Shown: piece after piece, positions 1 to 8,904 of the stretch
Numbering within the stretch: the first letter of the stretch is position 1
How the letters are laid out: each line of letters opens with the position of its first letter
NCBI GenBank assembly: GCA_022571415.1
Contig: JACZXW010000001.1
Location: 1 to 64,000 of the forward strand
Reading direction: 5' to 3'
Length of the DNA stretch: 64,000 nt
Origin: Pseudomonadota bacterium
GTDB lineage: Bacteria > Pseudomonadota > Gammaproteobacteria > Pseudomonadales > Azotimanducaceae
Position numbers and translations under genes: made by a program
Notes under the pieces: model-generated
What the model was told of the DNA's origin: nothing
What the model saw: the letters and a program-made list of their open reading frames with translations, nothing else
The model's database searches: none

Positions 1-582
1 TACTTCGCACGCTACACCAGGATGCCGTTTGACCCGGACAAGCCGGATCCCACGGGGGAGATGTACCATCTCAATGCGAACCTGGTAGATTGGGCCTATC
101 AGCTGACCAAGGATATCGATCTCGGCGATGATGAGTCACTGCTGGAGGTGAGGGAAAGGTATACCGGCCACGAGATGGCGCGCAAACCCCCGTTTGTCCT
201 GAAGGGTGACAATATTGCCTCATTGACGTTCTGGCACGGAAAGATTCTGAATGAATGGGCCAACCGCTGGGTTCACTATTGGACCGAAGGCAAAGGTGAA
301 TTCGTGTCGGCAGCCATGGAGGACACGGGTACCTATCTGTCCCTGAGCTGGCTGCACAAGATTGGCCGTGCGGATAAAAACCGTGTCATGGTGCTAAGGA
401 CCGCAAGCAACTACACCATGCAGCCTCCGGGCGTGACGGCGGTGGAAAATCTGCTGAAGGAGAATGAAGGCTATGGGGGTCTCGGGGTCGCGATTGAGTC
501 GGCTTACATCGTCGGCTCTAGAGTTGTTGATGAAATCCTGAATAACTGGGAGACCTATGAAAACACCATCCCCGGTCGCTAG
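1..582 (+). CDS. NUP-family (purine nucleoside permease-like) protein, C-terminal part
   Basis: The frame is open to base 1, so the gene starts before the window; about 193 C-terminal residues are visible and it stops at TAG 580-582. Blocks such as KPPFV, WANRWV, AMEDTGT and MVLRTASN recur, partly changed, in the complete paralogue at 8905, which identifies the NUP family. No transmembrane segment is visible, so the name permease is doubtful; the family resembles soluble nucleoside phosphorylases, and a periplasmic nucleoside-cleaving or binding role is inferred. The end overlaps the deaminase gene by 26 bases, which suggests translational coupling and joint use of purine nucleosides. Confidence 0.85.
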   Translation, partial: YFARYTRMPFDPDKPDPTGEMYHLNANLVDWAYQLTKDIDLGDDESLLEVRERYTGHEMARKPPFVLKGDNIASLTFWHGKILNEWANRWVHYWTEGKGEFVSAAMEDTGTYLSLSWLHKIGRADKNRVMVLRTASNYTMQPPGVTAVENLLKENEGYGGLGVAIESAYIVGSRVVDEILNNWETYENTIPGR

Positions 583-1564
583 CGCAAAGTTTGTTCTGCA
601 GTTGCCTAAAGCCGAGCTGCACCTTCACATAGAAGGTTCTCTGGAGCCGGAACTGATGCTGTCCCTGGCATCAAAGCATGGTATTGATCTTCCCTACAGG
701 ACGCTCGAGGATATTCGGGCGGCCTATCAATTCGACGACCTGCAGAGCTTCCTCGATCTTTACTATCTGGGTGCCGGCGTGCTGATGGATGAGCAGGATT
801 TTTATGATCTGATGTGGTGTTATCTGTGCCGCTGCCGCGAGGAGAACATCCTGCATACGGAAATGATGTTTGATCCGCAGACTCATACTGATCGGGGTAT
901 CGCGTTAGAGACGGTAATCAATGGATTCACACGGGCAATGGATGATGCGAAAACCGGCTGGCAGCAGTCTTCTGCATTGATCATGTGTTTCCTGCGACAC
1001 TTGCCCGAAGAGGAAGCCCTGCGGACCCTGGAACAGGCGATGCCGTATAAAGACAGGATCCTGGCGGTAGGCCTGGACAGTAGCGAGGCAGGGAACCCGC
1101 CGGGGAAATTCCAGCGTGTGTTTAAACGCGCCGCCGAAGCAGGATTTTTCAGGGTGGCTCATGCCGGAGAGGAAGGACCGGCGCAATATATTCGTGATGC
1201 GCTTATCCTGCTGGATGTGCAGCGAATTGATCATGGTGTTCGCTGTGTCGATGATCCGACCTTGGTTGACGAATTGGCAAGCACAAAAGTGCCACTCACG
1301 ATTTGTCCCTTGTCCAATGTTCGCCTTTGCGTCTATGACCACATGAAGCAACATCCCGTCCTTGATCTGTTGGACAGGGGATTGCGAGTCACCGTCAATT
1401 CAGATGACCCGTCCTACTTTGGCGGTTATCTGTGCGATAACTTCAATGCCCTGGGAACAAGTCTCGGCATGACCGAACAGCAGGCGGTCCAGTTGGCGCG
1501 AAACAGTTTTGAAGCGAGTTTTCTTGCACAGGAGACGAAGCAGAAGTTTCTGTCGTTACTCTGA
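557..1564 (+). CDS. Adenine deaminase (adenosine/adenine deaminase family)
   Basis: Metal-dependent hydrolytic deaminase of 335 residues that should convert adenine to hypoxanthine in the cytosol. Visible metal and catalytic residues are H22 and H24 ([12 protein letters not shown]), H202 and the Glu pair of HAGEEGP, H226 (RIDHGVR) and the DD pair of [10 protein letters not shown]. The blocks [10 protein letters not shown] and [11 protein letters not shown] and the overall spacing match the adenine-specific subgroup (Pseudomonas PA0148, yeast Aah1) better than true adenosine deaminases; this is recalled similarity, not a search. ATG 557 is preceded by GGGAG. It is coupled to the NUP gene and lies near phosphoribosyltransferases that could use its product. 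Confidence 0.88.
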   Translation: MKTPSPVASAKFVLQLPKAELHLHIEGSLEPELMLSLASKHGIDLPYRTLEDIRAAYQFDDLQSFLDLYYLGAGVLMDEQDFYDLMWCYLCRCREENILHTEMMFDPQTHTDRGIALETVINGFTRAMDDAKTGWQQSSALIMCFLRHLPEEEALRTLEQAMPYKDRILAVGLDSSEAGNPPGKFQRVFKRAAEAGFFRVAHAGEEGPAQYIRDALILLDVQRIDHGVRCVDDPTLVDELASTKVPLTICPLSNVRLCVYDHMKQHPVLDLLDRGLRVTVNSDDPSYFGGYLCDNFNALGTSLGMTEQQAVQLARNSFEASFLAQETKQKFLSLL

Positions 1565-1591
1565 CTGTTGTCTGCCAGGATGTTACAAATT

Positions 1592-2674
1592 CTATTGTCG
1601 CTTTGAATAGTCGCCAAACATCTTCAAGCCGTGGATACCGCCGTTAGGATAATGCATGTAGTAGATGACATTGATTTCATCCGTACATTCAATTTCGTCA
1701 AATTCATGCCAGGTATCCGGATGGAGTTCAGCAAAGGGGAGCAGGGGTTGCCAGCATGAGTCAGGTGGATGGTGCAGTTCAATGTCAAAACGGCTGTGCT
1801 TTTGCTCAAATTTTCTATCCAGCATATAGCGTTGAAAGTTATCTGGAATTTCTTCGCTTGCGTCAGAAAATACCAGCTTCCATCGCGGCAGCGATTGTAT
1901 TGCATGTTCCAGTTTTTCCGGTTTCAAGTTTGCTGCGAAGATGTGGCAACTGAGGGGCGGGTTCAGGCGATGAAGATAAGTGTCCACGATAACCGTGTCA
2001 ATAACAGCGCATTGCGGCAAGGTAAAAATAGTACTCTCACCAAAACCTGATCTGGCTGATTCCCAGCCAACCATGTGCTTCACATTGCGCACGCCGCGCA
2101 CTGCGTCTTCGGGCTTGCCATAGTGATCGTTTGAGGTATGCGAGATGGATGCATCCGATAGCAGGTTGTGTCGATCATAGAGGGACTTTCCCGGCACTCC
2201 AAATAAATTAATCCGGGCCAACCCACCTTCGTGGTAGCACTTCACGTGGCAATCGGTCGCCGTCATGGGTTCGATCGAAAATTCCTGCTCGGTATCCGGT
2301 TTGAGCGATACCCTTGATAGTATCAGGCGACTTTCGCCCGTTTGTCGATCAATGAGTTCCACGGAGACTTCGGGCACATGGTTACCGGTGAACCATTTTG
2401 TACTGATGCTTATGTGGTGAATTTCCGCACGTTGCTGCAGACCGATATTCAACCAGTTGTGGCTCTCATCATCGTAGGTGAACTTTTGTTCAGCCGCGTT
2501 GATCCGCGTCGTGCGGTGGCGTTTACTTTCAAATCCCCAATACCTGGCGCCCATGTGGGTGAAATCACCAGCCTGGTCTGGGGGGGAGTCGGGTAAAACG
2601 ACGTCATGGGGATTCGTGAAAGAGGAATCAGAATAAGATTTCAAAAATGCGGCGATGAACCGGATATCGCTCAT
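1592..2674 (-). CDS. alc: Allantoicase
   Basis: Allantoate amidinohydrolase of 360 residues; splits allantoate into ureidoglycolate and urea. The family has two related jelly-roll repeats; both halves are visible, the first ending near ARINLFGVPG and the second near GIHGLKMFGD. FTHMGARYWGFESKR and the HNWLNIGLQ block are typical. It lies directly downstream of ureidoglycolate lyase on the same strand, giving consecutive pathway steps. The ATG sits at the edge of a tandem repeat array, and the leader just upstream is A/C-rich without a recognisable Shine-Dalgarno sequence, so coupling to allA or replacement of the original leader is possible. Confidence 0.9.
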   Translation of the reverse strand: MSDIRFIAAFLKSYSDSSFTNPHDVVLPDSPPDQAGDFTHMGARYWGFESKRHRTTRINAAEQKFTYDDESHNWLNIGLQQRAEIHHISISTKWFTGNHVPEVSVELIDRQTGESRLILSRVSLKPDTEQEFSIEPMTATDCHVKCYHEGGLARINLFGVPGKSLYDRHNLLSDASISHTSNDHYGKPEDAVRGVRNVKHMVGWESARSGFGESTIFTLPQCAVIDTVIVDTYLHRLNPPLSCHIFAANLKPEKLEHAIQSLPRWKLVFSDASEEIPDNFQRYMLDRKFEQKHSRFDIELHHPPDSCWQPLLPFAELHPDTWHEFDEIECTDEINVIYYMHYPNGGIHGLKMFGDYSKRQ

Positions 2675-2804
2675 GGTTGTTTTTTGTTCATGGCTGTTTT
2701 TTCGCTCAAGGCTGTTTTTTGCTCAAGGCTGTTTTTTCGCTCAGGGCTGTTTTTTCGTTCAGGGCTGTTTTTTCGTTCAGGGCTGTTTTTTTGCTCAGGG
2801 CTGT
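2675..2804. repeat. 18-bp tandem repeat array at the allA/alc junction
   Basis: About seven direct copies of an 18-bp unit, read on the minus strand as AAAAAACAGCCCTGAGCG with variants; one copy is 17 bp. Because 18 is divisible by three the array is read as TAL(S/N)EK hexapeptides at the end of allA, and the 17-bp unit shifts the frame and brings in the stop. The AGCCCTGAGCG core recurs in the arrays at 22196 and 53320, so this belongs to a repeat family spread over the window. Confidence 0.9.
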
Positions 2805-3296
2805 CTGATCCAGGTCGATGGCAAGGGGTTGGCGGAGGTCGACTTCATCACAGTTTTCCCCGGGTCCGCCCCGATCGATCACCAGGAAATCCGAAACCGA
2901 GTTCAAGGCAAGACTGTAGTGATGCCAGGTGCCGGGATGATAGTTGACCCCCTGGTCGCTGCGGGCCATGAAAACACGGATTTGAGATTCCTGAAACTCG
3001 CCTGCTGGCGCGACTACCACCAGATAAGGATTTTGTGAAAGCGGATAGAAAGCCTGGCTGGACAAGGGATGACGCTCCATGGATTTCAGTGTGATCGGCA
3101 AAGGCAGTGGCGTCGACCTGAATATGCTGATTAGCGGCGTACCCGCGGCTTGCGTTAACGACAAGCTGGCGAGATCGTGATAACGGACAGTGTTACCTTC
3201 ATTGATCAGTTTGTTTTCCTTTGCTGACGGCACGTCAATGACATCGCCAAAGCGCGCGAATGCTTCGGGTGTCAGGTCTTCTGGTGTGATCGCCAT
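2706..3296 (-). CDS. allA: Ureidoglycolate lyase with repeat-derived tail
   Basis: Cleaves ureidoglycolate to glyoxylate and urea, the step after allantoicase. The start at 3296 gives MAITPEDLTPEAFARFGDVID, the usual family N terminus; earlier ATGs (3311, 3353, 3383) are less likely. Cupin-type blocks YHPGTWHHYSLAL and FLVIDRGGPGENCDEV are visible. The normal family length is about 165 residues; here the frame continues for about 30 more, made of TALSEK/TALNEK repeats encoded by the tandem array, and ends at TGA 2706-2708. The tail is probably dispensable. The gene is upstream of alc on the same strand. Confidence 0.88.
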   Translation of the reverse strand: MAITPEDLTPEAFARFGDVIDVPSAKENKLINEGNTVRYHDLASLSLTQAAGTPLISIFRSTPLPLPITLKSMERHPLSSQAFYPLSQNPYLVVVAPAGEFQESQIRVFMARSDQGVNYHPGTWHHYSLALNSVSDFLVIDRGGPGENCDEVDLRQPLAIDLDQTALSKKTALNEKTALNEKTALSEKTALSKKQP

Positions 3297-3391
3297 TTTC
3301 GCTCTTGTCATGTTCACCGGCACAATGGAAGTTGAATTATAAGCCCTGACCATGCCAAGGTTACAAGTAATAGAATGAGGCAACTAGTTCG

Positions 3392-4076
3392 ATGTCTGAG
3401 ATGCCAACAATCCAGCCGGAAGGATGGCGAGCCAGGATACAACTTGAATTTGATCTGCGGGATCACCAAACGCGGATGGTTAAATCTTGCCATGAAGGTC
3501 CGCTGCGTGTACAGCGACCTTTTTATCCGGCGAACGAGCAGGTTGACGAATGCCACGTATATCTGTTACATCCGCCCGGCGGATTTGTTGGCAATGATTA
3601 TCTTGAAATTGAGGGGACGCTGGCTGCCGGAACCCACGTTCTGGTAACCACGCCTTCCGCCGGGAAATTCTACCGGGTGTTGCCTGGCCGCTGGCAAAGA
3701 CAGCAGGTACGGTGGTCGATTAAATCGGGGGCATCCCTCGCCTGTTCCGGATCTTGATATCATCATGATTGAAAGCGGTGGAGATAACCTGGCAGCAACA
3801 TTTAGCCCGGAGCTGTCAGATCTCACCTTATATGTCATTGATGTTTCCGCAGGCGATAAAATCCCGCGCAAAGGTGGACCGGGAATTACCCGGTCCGATT
3901 TGCTGATCATCAACAAAATAGATCTCGCGCCCTATGTGGGCGCGGATCTTGGTGTGATGGAACGAGATGCCAGAAGAATGCGAGGCGACAAACCGTTTGT
4001 CTTCTCGAATTTAAAAGACAACACTGGCTTGGACGAAATTATTGCTTTTATTCGCCATGCGGGCGTTGTGAACTGA
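3392..4076 (+). pseudogene. Urease accessory relic: ureD 5' part joined to ureG 3' part
   Basis: From ATG 3392 the frame encodes the first ~116 residues of UreD ([39 protein letters not shown]) up to about SGASL. Near 3738-3750 a second frame takes over and encodes the C-terminal ~110 residues of UreG ([61 protein letters not shown]). Ordinary urease loci run ureDABCEFG, so one deletion explains the loss of the rest of ureD, the catalytic genes ureABC, ureEF and the P-loop half of ureG. The two parts are in different frames, so no functional fusion is made. It lies beside two urea-producing genes, a sensible former context. Confidence 0.88.
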
Positions 4077-4093
4077 TCCTGGAATACACGCGA

Positions 4094-4933
4094 TCAGGAG
4101 TTGCCCAGTTCTTCCAGTCTTTCCTGTAGATAACTGTCGGCTGTATATCGATCAGACAAGACGACTTCTTTCCTGGGTTGCAGGAATAAAGGTAACGAGA
4201 TTCGAGACTTGCTTCTGTCTATACCTTCAGGATTGACTACACGGTGAGTCGTTGAAGGGAAATAATCCTGCGATAGTTCTTTCAGCATATCGCCGGTGTT
4301 AATAATCAAGGTATTAAAGTCACAAGAAACATCGAGCCATTCACCCTCCTTGCTTAGCACCTGCAGACCGGGTTCGTTGGCAGCGGGAAGGACGGTCAGC
4401 AGGTTGATGTCCTCGTGTGCCGCAGCACGAATGGCGTTTGCGTCCTCGGCTCCAGTCAGGGGAGGGTAGTGCAGAATGCGCAGCAGCGTATGCTCACTAC
4501 CATCCATGATCTGTGGCAGCGGCTCAGAAAAGTATTTGACAACTTCGGGCGGGGAGTGCAGTTCAATCCATCCGAGAAGCTCGACAGCCAATGTTAATGC
4601 AGATTCGTAATAATTTGCGGTTATGGTTTTTAGTGCGGCAGGACACTGACCCCAAGGGTAGTAGTGATAATACTCCTTGATGTCTTTGCTGCTGTGTCCC
4701 CTTGCCGATTCCGCCGATTCTGCCGGATAAAAGCCGTCCTGGGTTTTACGATGGAACAGGTAGTCCTGTTTTTCTTCACTGGCAAAGAAGGTCTGCCAGT
4801 TCTGATAGATGGAGTTAACCAGGCTCTCTGAGATGGGATGATTGGTGAGAATTGCGAATCCGGTCTGTACCAAAGAGGCGACAAAGCGTTCGCTACGATC
4901 GGGTGCCTGATAGTCTATCGCTTCCAGCTTCAC
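4094..4933 (-). CDS. 2OG-Fe(II) oxygenase, isopenicillin N synthase-like
   Basis: Non-haem iron, 2-oxoglutarate-dependent oxygenase of 279 residues. The N-terminal DIOX_N-like part (TGFAILTNHPIS) is followed by the double-stranded beta-helix with the metal triad H173-x-D175 (AAHEDINLLT) and H230 (STTHRVVNP), and the 2OG-binding R-x-S (SRISLPLF). It begins 8 bases after the ppnN stop, so it is probably the last gene of a phosphoribosyltransferase-ppnN-oxygenase operon. The substrate is unknown. Fungal thymine-7-hydroxylases belong to the same superfamily, so oxidation of a nucleobase or nucleoside is a reasonable guess from context only. Confidence 0.85.
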   Translation of the reverse strand: MKLEAIDYQAPDRSERFVASLVQTGFAILTNHPISESLVNSIYQNWQTFFASEEKQDYLFHRKTQDGFYPAESAESARGHSSKDIKEYYHYYPWGQCPAALKTITANYYESALTLAVELLGWIELHSPPEVVKYFSEPLPQIMDGSEHTLLRILHYPPLTGAEDANAIRAAAHEDINLLTVLPAANEPGLQVLSKEGEWLDVSCDFNTLIINTGDMLKELSQDYFPSTTHRVVNPEGIDRSKSRISLPLFLQPRKEVVLSDRYTADSYLQERLEELGNS

Positions 4934-4941
4934 GTATTCGC

Positions 4942-6315
4942 CTAGCCGTTGACAATTTCGTAGCAGGGCGTGTAGACCTTCCCTGGTAGTTTCATCCTTT
5001 TTTCGTCAACGAACGACTGTAATAATTCGTCCATCGCGGCCATGACCTGCGGACTTCCCGTAATACGATAGTTACCATGTTTTTTAACTGCTCGAATTCC
5101 TTCTTCCTTTACGTTGCCAGCAACAATGCAGGAAAATGCACGTCTGAGGTCAGCTGCCAATTTGTACTTTGGCTGGTCCGTACTGATATTGAGTTGCGCA
5201 ACATTTTCATGGGTCGGAGCGAATGGCTGCTGGAATTCATGGTACATTTTTAGCATCCAGCTAAAGAAGTAAGCATCTCCTCGAGCCTTCCTGAATTTTC
5301 TTACCCGGCGCAAACCTGTGAGCATCGTGCTGGCAACGCTGATCGGGTCACCAATAATAATCTCGTATCTATCCTGCGCTTCTCTTCCAAGAGTCTGCCC
5401 GATAAACTTGTCAATTCGCTTGAAGTAGTCACGGTTGGATTCAGACCCGGTAAACACTATCGGGTAAGGTAAACTTTTGTTTTCGGGGTGAAGCAAGATG
5501 CCGAGTAGATACAGTATTTCTTCCATCGTTCCCGCGCCACCGGGAAATACGACGATGCCGTGGGCGATACGAATAAATGCTTCGAGTCTCTTTTCTATAT
5601 CAGGAAGGATAACCAATTCGTTTACGATCGGATTGGGTGCCTCGGCGCCAATAATACCCGGCTCAGTTATTCCGATGTAGCGTCCGTTGCGGATTCTTTG
5701 CTTCGAGTGACCTATGGTAGCTCCTTTCATGGGTCCTTTCATTGCGCCAGGACCGCAACCCGTACAAATATCCATCCCTCGTAGTCCCAGCTCGTAACCC
5801 ACTTCTTTTGTATATTCGTACTCAGGCCGCAGGATCGAGTGACCGCCCCAGCAAACGACAATATTAGGGGGCGTTCGTGATCTCAAGGCGCCGGCGTTTC
5901 GTAATATATGAAATACCGCGTCGGTCGCACCTTCTGATGATCCGAGTTTGAATCTTGGATTCCTGGTAATCTCGTTGTTGACATAAATAATATCCCTGAG
6001 CACAGAGAACAAAAGTTCTTTTATTCCTTTTATCATTCGGCCGTCGACAAAAGCGACTGCCGGTGCATTGCTGAGCTCCAGTCGCAAACCTCTCTCTTCC
6101 TGCAATACTTTGATCTCAAAGCTGGAGAAGTCCTGGAGGAGTTTTGTCACATCGTCCGTGTCTGAGCCACAGTTCAGTACCGCCAGGGAACAGGTACGAA
6201 ACAGGTGGTACAAACCTCCCTGACTGGTATCAAGTAACTTGTTAACCTCTTCCTGGGACAGGATATCGAGGTGTCCCTCCGGGGAAACCCGGATATTGAC
6301 GACGATGTCATTCAT
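4942..6315 (-). CDS. ppnN: Nucleotide 5'-monophosphate nucleosidase PpnN (YgdH)
   Basis: Hydrolyses purine and pyrimidine 5'-mononucleotides to base and ribose 5-phosphate. The protein (about 457 residues) follows E. coli PpnN along its length: N-terminal regulatory part (SQEEVNKLL, LFRTCSLAVLNCGS), central Rossmann LOG domain (VCWGGHSI, CTGCGPGAMKGPMKGA, VFPGGAGTMEEILYLLGI) and C-terminal domain (ADLRRAFSCIVAGNVKEEGI). PGGAGTMEE is the LOG active-site signature. Start 6315 overlaps the upstream phosphoribosyltransferase stop by 8 bases; ATG 6330 is possible. Pairing a nucleosidase with a phosphoribosyltransferase implies base recycling through PRPP; E. coli PpnN responds to (p)ppGpp. Confidence 0.95.
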   Translation of the reverse strand: MNDIVVNIRVSPEGHLDILSQEEVNKLLDTSQGGLYHLFRTCSLAVLNCGSDTDDVTKLLQDFSSFEIKVLQEERGLRLELSNAPAVAFVDGRMIKGIKELLFSVLRDIIYVNNEITRNPRFKLGSSEGATDAVFHILRNAGALRSRTPPNIVVCWGGHSILRPEYEYTKEVGYELGLRGMDICTGCGPGAMKGPMKGATIGHSKQRIRNGRYIGITEPGIIGAEAPNPIVNELVILPDIEKRLEAFIRIAHGIVVFPGGAGTMEEILYLLGILLHPENKSLPYPIVFTGSESNRDYFKRIDKFIGQTLGREAQDRYEIIIGDPISVASTMLTGLRRVRKFRKARGDAYFFSWMLKMYHEFQQPFAPTHENVAQLNISTDQPKYKLAADLRRAFSCIVAGNVKEEGIRAVKKHGNYRITGSPQVMAAMDELLQSFVDEKRMKLPGKVYTPCYEIVNG

Positions 6316-6898
6316 TTGTTTTTCCCGCATATATTGATCCCCGGGCCTGCCTAAGGATTGCCAGTAACTCAGGCCTGTGTTCGGCCATCTCTTCCATGGT
6401 CAACCCTTCCAGGGAATGCGGAAACTTGAGCCATTGATCAGTTTCATACAAAAAGTAATCGGGTTCCCTGTCGGTGAGATTTCGAGTTGGTTTGTAATAA
6501 GGCACAGCTACCCGGATATCGTCGGGCGTATTCAGGCGTGCTTTTGAGGTCAGGTGTTTAATCACTGCTTCAATGCTTTTGCCAGTATCAAATACATCGT
6601 CGACGATCAGCAATTTGTCCTCATGGGTTACATTCTTGATGAGGTAGTTCATGGAGTACACCTGAACTTCATCTGCTCTGCCATCAATCCCCCGATAGGA
6701 CGATGTACGAATGGCAATGTGATCCGCTTTCACGCCGTGGAGTTGAAGTATTTCCTGCACGGCGATTCCAATGGGAACGCCGCCTCGCCAGATGGCAAGT
6801 ATAAAACTGGGATAAAAACCACTGTTAAAAACGTTCATGCCGAGACGCATGCTATCTTCCAGTAATTGTTGTGCATCCAGATAGCGTTTCGCGGTCAC
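6308..6898 (-). CDS. Purine-type phosphoribosyltransferase (copy 1)
   Basis: Type I phosphoribosyltransferase of 196 residues, transferring ribose 5-phosphate from PRPP to a base, probably hypoxanthine, guanine or xanthine. The PRPP loop LLIVDDVFDTGKS is clear, with an upstream flexible-loop region (AIRTSSYRGIDG) and the substrate block ILAIWRGGVPIGIAVQE. It is first in an operon with ppnN and divergent from a related gene at 6962; the two proteins align from their first residues, so they come from a duplication. Base specificity cannot be read from sequence alone. Confidence 0.88.
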   Translation of the reverse strand: MTAKRYLDAQQLLEDSMRLGMNVFNSGFYPSFILAIWRGGVPIGIAVQEILQLHGVKADHIAIRTSSYRGIDGRADEVQVYSMNYLIKNVTHEDKLLIVDDVFDTGKSIEAVIKHLTSKARLNTPDDIRVAVPYYKPTRNLTDREPDYFLYETDQWLKFPHSLEGLTMEEMAEHRPELLAILRQARGSIYAGKTNE

Positions 6899-6961
6899 CC
6901 TGGGTTATTCTCCCTTGTTCCTATGTTAGTAATTAGCAGATGCAGGCTAGGCGAGACACGA

Positions 6962-7585
6962 GTGGATAACAAGCAGTTTCTTATCGAACAGGATGTGTTG
7001 CTGGATGCGTACCGTCTTGGGGTTCAGATATTCAACGCGGGTTTTCGCCCAACCTTTATCGTCGGACTGTGGCGCGGTGGCAGCACCGTCGGCATTGCCG
7101 TTCAGGAATGCCTCCAGGCGCTCGATATTGAAACCGACCATATATCAATCCGCACCTCCTACTCCGGCGTCGCTAACTACCAGGAAATGATCGACAACCC
7201 GAAAGATGCCATTCGTGTACACGGGACCCAATATCTTCTGGAGTCACTCAGCAAGACAGACTCGCTGTTAATCGTCGATGATGTTTTCAGTACCGGGTTG
7301 AGTATTGATGCCGTCATCCAGCGATTACAGGCTCGTTTGAAAAGAAATATGCCTGATGAAGTCAGGGTTGCCAGTCTCTGGTACAAGCCGAAGCAAAACC
7401 GCACCAGGCGGCAACCGGATTTTTTCGTACATGAAAGTGACAGCTGGCTGGTGCTTCCTTATGAACTTTGCGGACTCACCAAAGAAGAGTTGGGTGCTCA
7501 CAAAGCGTTCGTATTGCCTCTTCTTAAAAAAACCGCCGCTGGTGTTCCCAAAAAAAACGCCGCGGCGCTCTCAAAAAACCGCTAG
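6962..7585 (+). CDS. Purine-type phosphoribosyltransferase (copy 2, divergent paralogue)
   Basis: Paralogue of the 6308-6898 protein with PRPP loop LLIVDDVFSTGLS and the block IVGLWRGGSTVGIAVQE. GTG 6962 (VDNKQFLIEQD) is chosen because it aligns with the first residue of the paralogue; ATG 6923 and 6866 are also in frame, but 6866 lies inside the divergent gene. The last ~20 residues (KKTAAGVPKKNAAALSKNR) are low-complexity and encoded by A-runs with a CCGCTAGAGGCTCC core like that of the tandem repeat family, so the natural end was probably near LPLLKKT. Only 63 bases separate the two genes and must hold both promoters. Confidence 0.86.
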   Translation: MDNKQFLIEQDVLLDAYRLGVQIFNAGFRPTFIVGLWRGGSTVGIAVQECLQALDIETDHISIRTSYSGVANYQEMIDNPKDAIRVHGTQYLLESLSKTDSLLIVDDVFSTGLSIDAVIQRLQARLKRNMPDEVRVASLWYKPKQNRTRRQPDFFVHESDSWLVLPYELCGLTKEELGAHKAFVLPLLKKTAAGVPKKNAAALSKNR

Positions 7586-7592
7586 AGGCTCC

Positions 7593-8801
7593 CTAGATAG
7601 AAAGAAAAAAACCAGCGAGTGAGGCACTCATGAAATTTGCGAGGGTCGCTGCAAAAACAGCCTTGAGTCCGAGTTGCGCGATGTCATTCCTGCGCGTTGG
7701 TGCCATGGCGCCAATGCCTCCCATCAGTATGGCAATACTGGATAAGTTGGCAAAACCACATAGGGCGAATGTAACAATGGCCTGGGTATGATTCGACAAT
7801 GAGTCCTTCATGCCAATGAAGTCCACATAGGCGACAAATTCATTCAATATCAGTTTTTGACCGATTAACCCGCCTGCGGCATTGGCCTCGCTCCAGGGTA
7901 CTCCCATGATCCAGGCAACCGGTTGAAATGCGAAGCCGAGAATTGCCTGGAAAGTGATGTCCGGAAATCCGACGAATCCGCCAGCCCAGCCAAGGAGGCC
8001 GTTTAACAAAGCAATCAGGGAGATGAACGCCAACAGCATGGCGCCGACGTTGAGTGCCATCTGTAGTCCCAAGGACGCGCCGCTGGCGGCGGCATCCAGG
8101 ACGTTCGTGTAGAGTTTATCCTCGGTTTCGACATCGGCCAGTTCGTTTATCGTCTCCGCGGTTTCGGGAAGTATGATCTTCGCCATCATTAGTGCGCCGG
8201 GTGCTGCCATAAAACTGGCCGCCAGCAGGTATTTGATCTCAACGCCCATACTGGCATATCCGGCCATAACAGAACCCGCGATGGAAGCGAGTCCGCCGAC
8301 CATGATGGCGAATAATTCAGATCGAGTCATCTTGGGGATGAAGGGCCGAACCACGAGCGGCGCCTCCGTTTGACCAACGAAGATATTTGCTGCTGCTGAA
8401 AGGGATTCGGGGCGACTGGTTTGAAGTGCCATTTGCAGGCCTCCTCCCAGTAATTTCACTATCCAGCCCATTATGCCCAGGTGATAGAGTACGGCGATAA
8501 GAGAAGAAAAGAAGATAATGATTGGCAGGACCTGGAAGGCAAAAATAAACCCCAACGACGGGTTGCCGACATTGCCAAACAAAAAATCGATACCTGCCTG
8601 ACTGTACGTCAGGATATTTGCTACGCCGACGGCGACTAGTTCCAGAAACTGCTTGCCAGCAGGAATGTATAAGACGAAAGCACCGATGGCTGCCTGAATC
8701 AAAAAAGCCCCAAGTACAGTTCGTAAATTTATCTGACTTCGATTAGAGGAAGCAAGGTAAGCGATAACAGGAATGATAGCGATTCCTAGCAAACTAATCA
8801 T
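7593..8801 (-). CDS. Concentrative nucleoside transporter (NupC/CNT family)
   Basis: Inner-membrane cation-coupled nucleoside importer of 402 residues, the normal CNT length. It shows many hydrophobic segments and the CNT hallmarks [55 protein letters not shown] and [11 protein letters not shown]. The gene is divergent from the complete NUP gene at 8905, and their shared 103-base spacer probably holds both promoters. Its 3' end converges on the second phosphoribosyltransferase with 7 bases between stops. Context suggests purine nucleoside uptake; CNT members also carry pyrimidine nucleosides. Confidence 0.93.
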   Translation of the reverse strand: MISLLGIAIIPVIAYLASSNRSQINLRTVLGAFLIQAAIGAFVLYIPAGKQFLELVAVGVANILTYSQAGIDFLFGNVGNPSLGFIFAFQVLPIIIFFSSLIAVLYHLGIMGWIVKLLGGGLQMALQTSRPESLSAAANIFVGQTEAPLVVRPFIPKMTRSELFAIMVGGLASIAGSVMAGYASMGVEIKYLLAASFMAAPGALMMAKIILPETAETINELADVETEDKLYTNVLDAAASGASLGLQMALNVGAMLLAFISLIALLNGLLGWAGGFVGFPDITFQAILGFAFQPVAWIMGVPWSEANAAGGLIGQKLILNEFVAYVDFIGMKDSLSNHTQAIVTFALCGFANLSSIAILMGGIGAMAPTRRNDIAQLGLKAVFAATLANFMSASLAGFFLSI

Positions 8802-8904
8802 GGACTCTTCCTTTCTTTTTATTGTTGGGCGATGATCGTGAAATGAGTATAACTAAAGCGCGATTATTGAAGTCTCGCACCGCTTTGTAAAGGAGATTTA
8901 CCTG

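Noticed and set aside
905-1354. Long antisense frame within the adenine deaminase gene
   Set aside because: It lies opposite a well-supported gene with catalytic motifs, has no recognisable domain, and is a reading-frame shadow.
2606-2947. Plus-strand frame with repeated FFRSGL motifs
   Set aside because: It is the translation of the tandem array on the non-coding strand of allA and overlaps two good genes.
3392-4076. Programmed frameshift producing a UreD-UreG fusion
   Set aside because: The missing parts include the UreG P-loop and all catalytic genes, so no functional product could result; a deletion is simpler.
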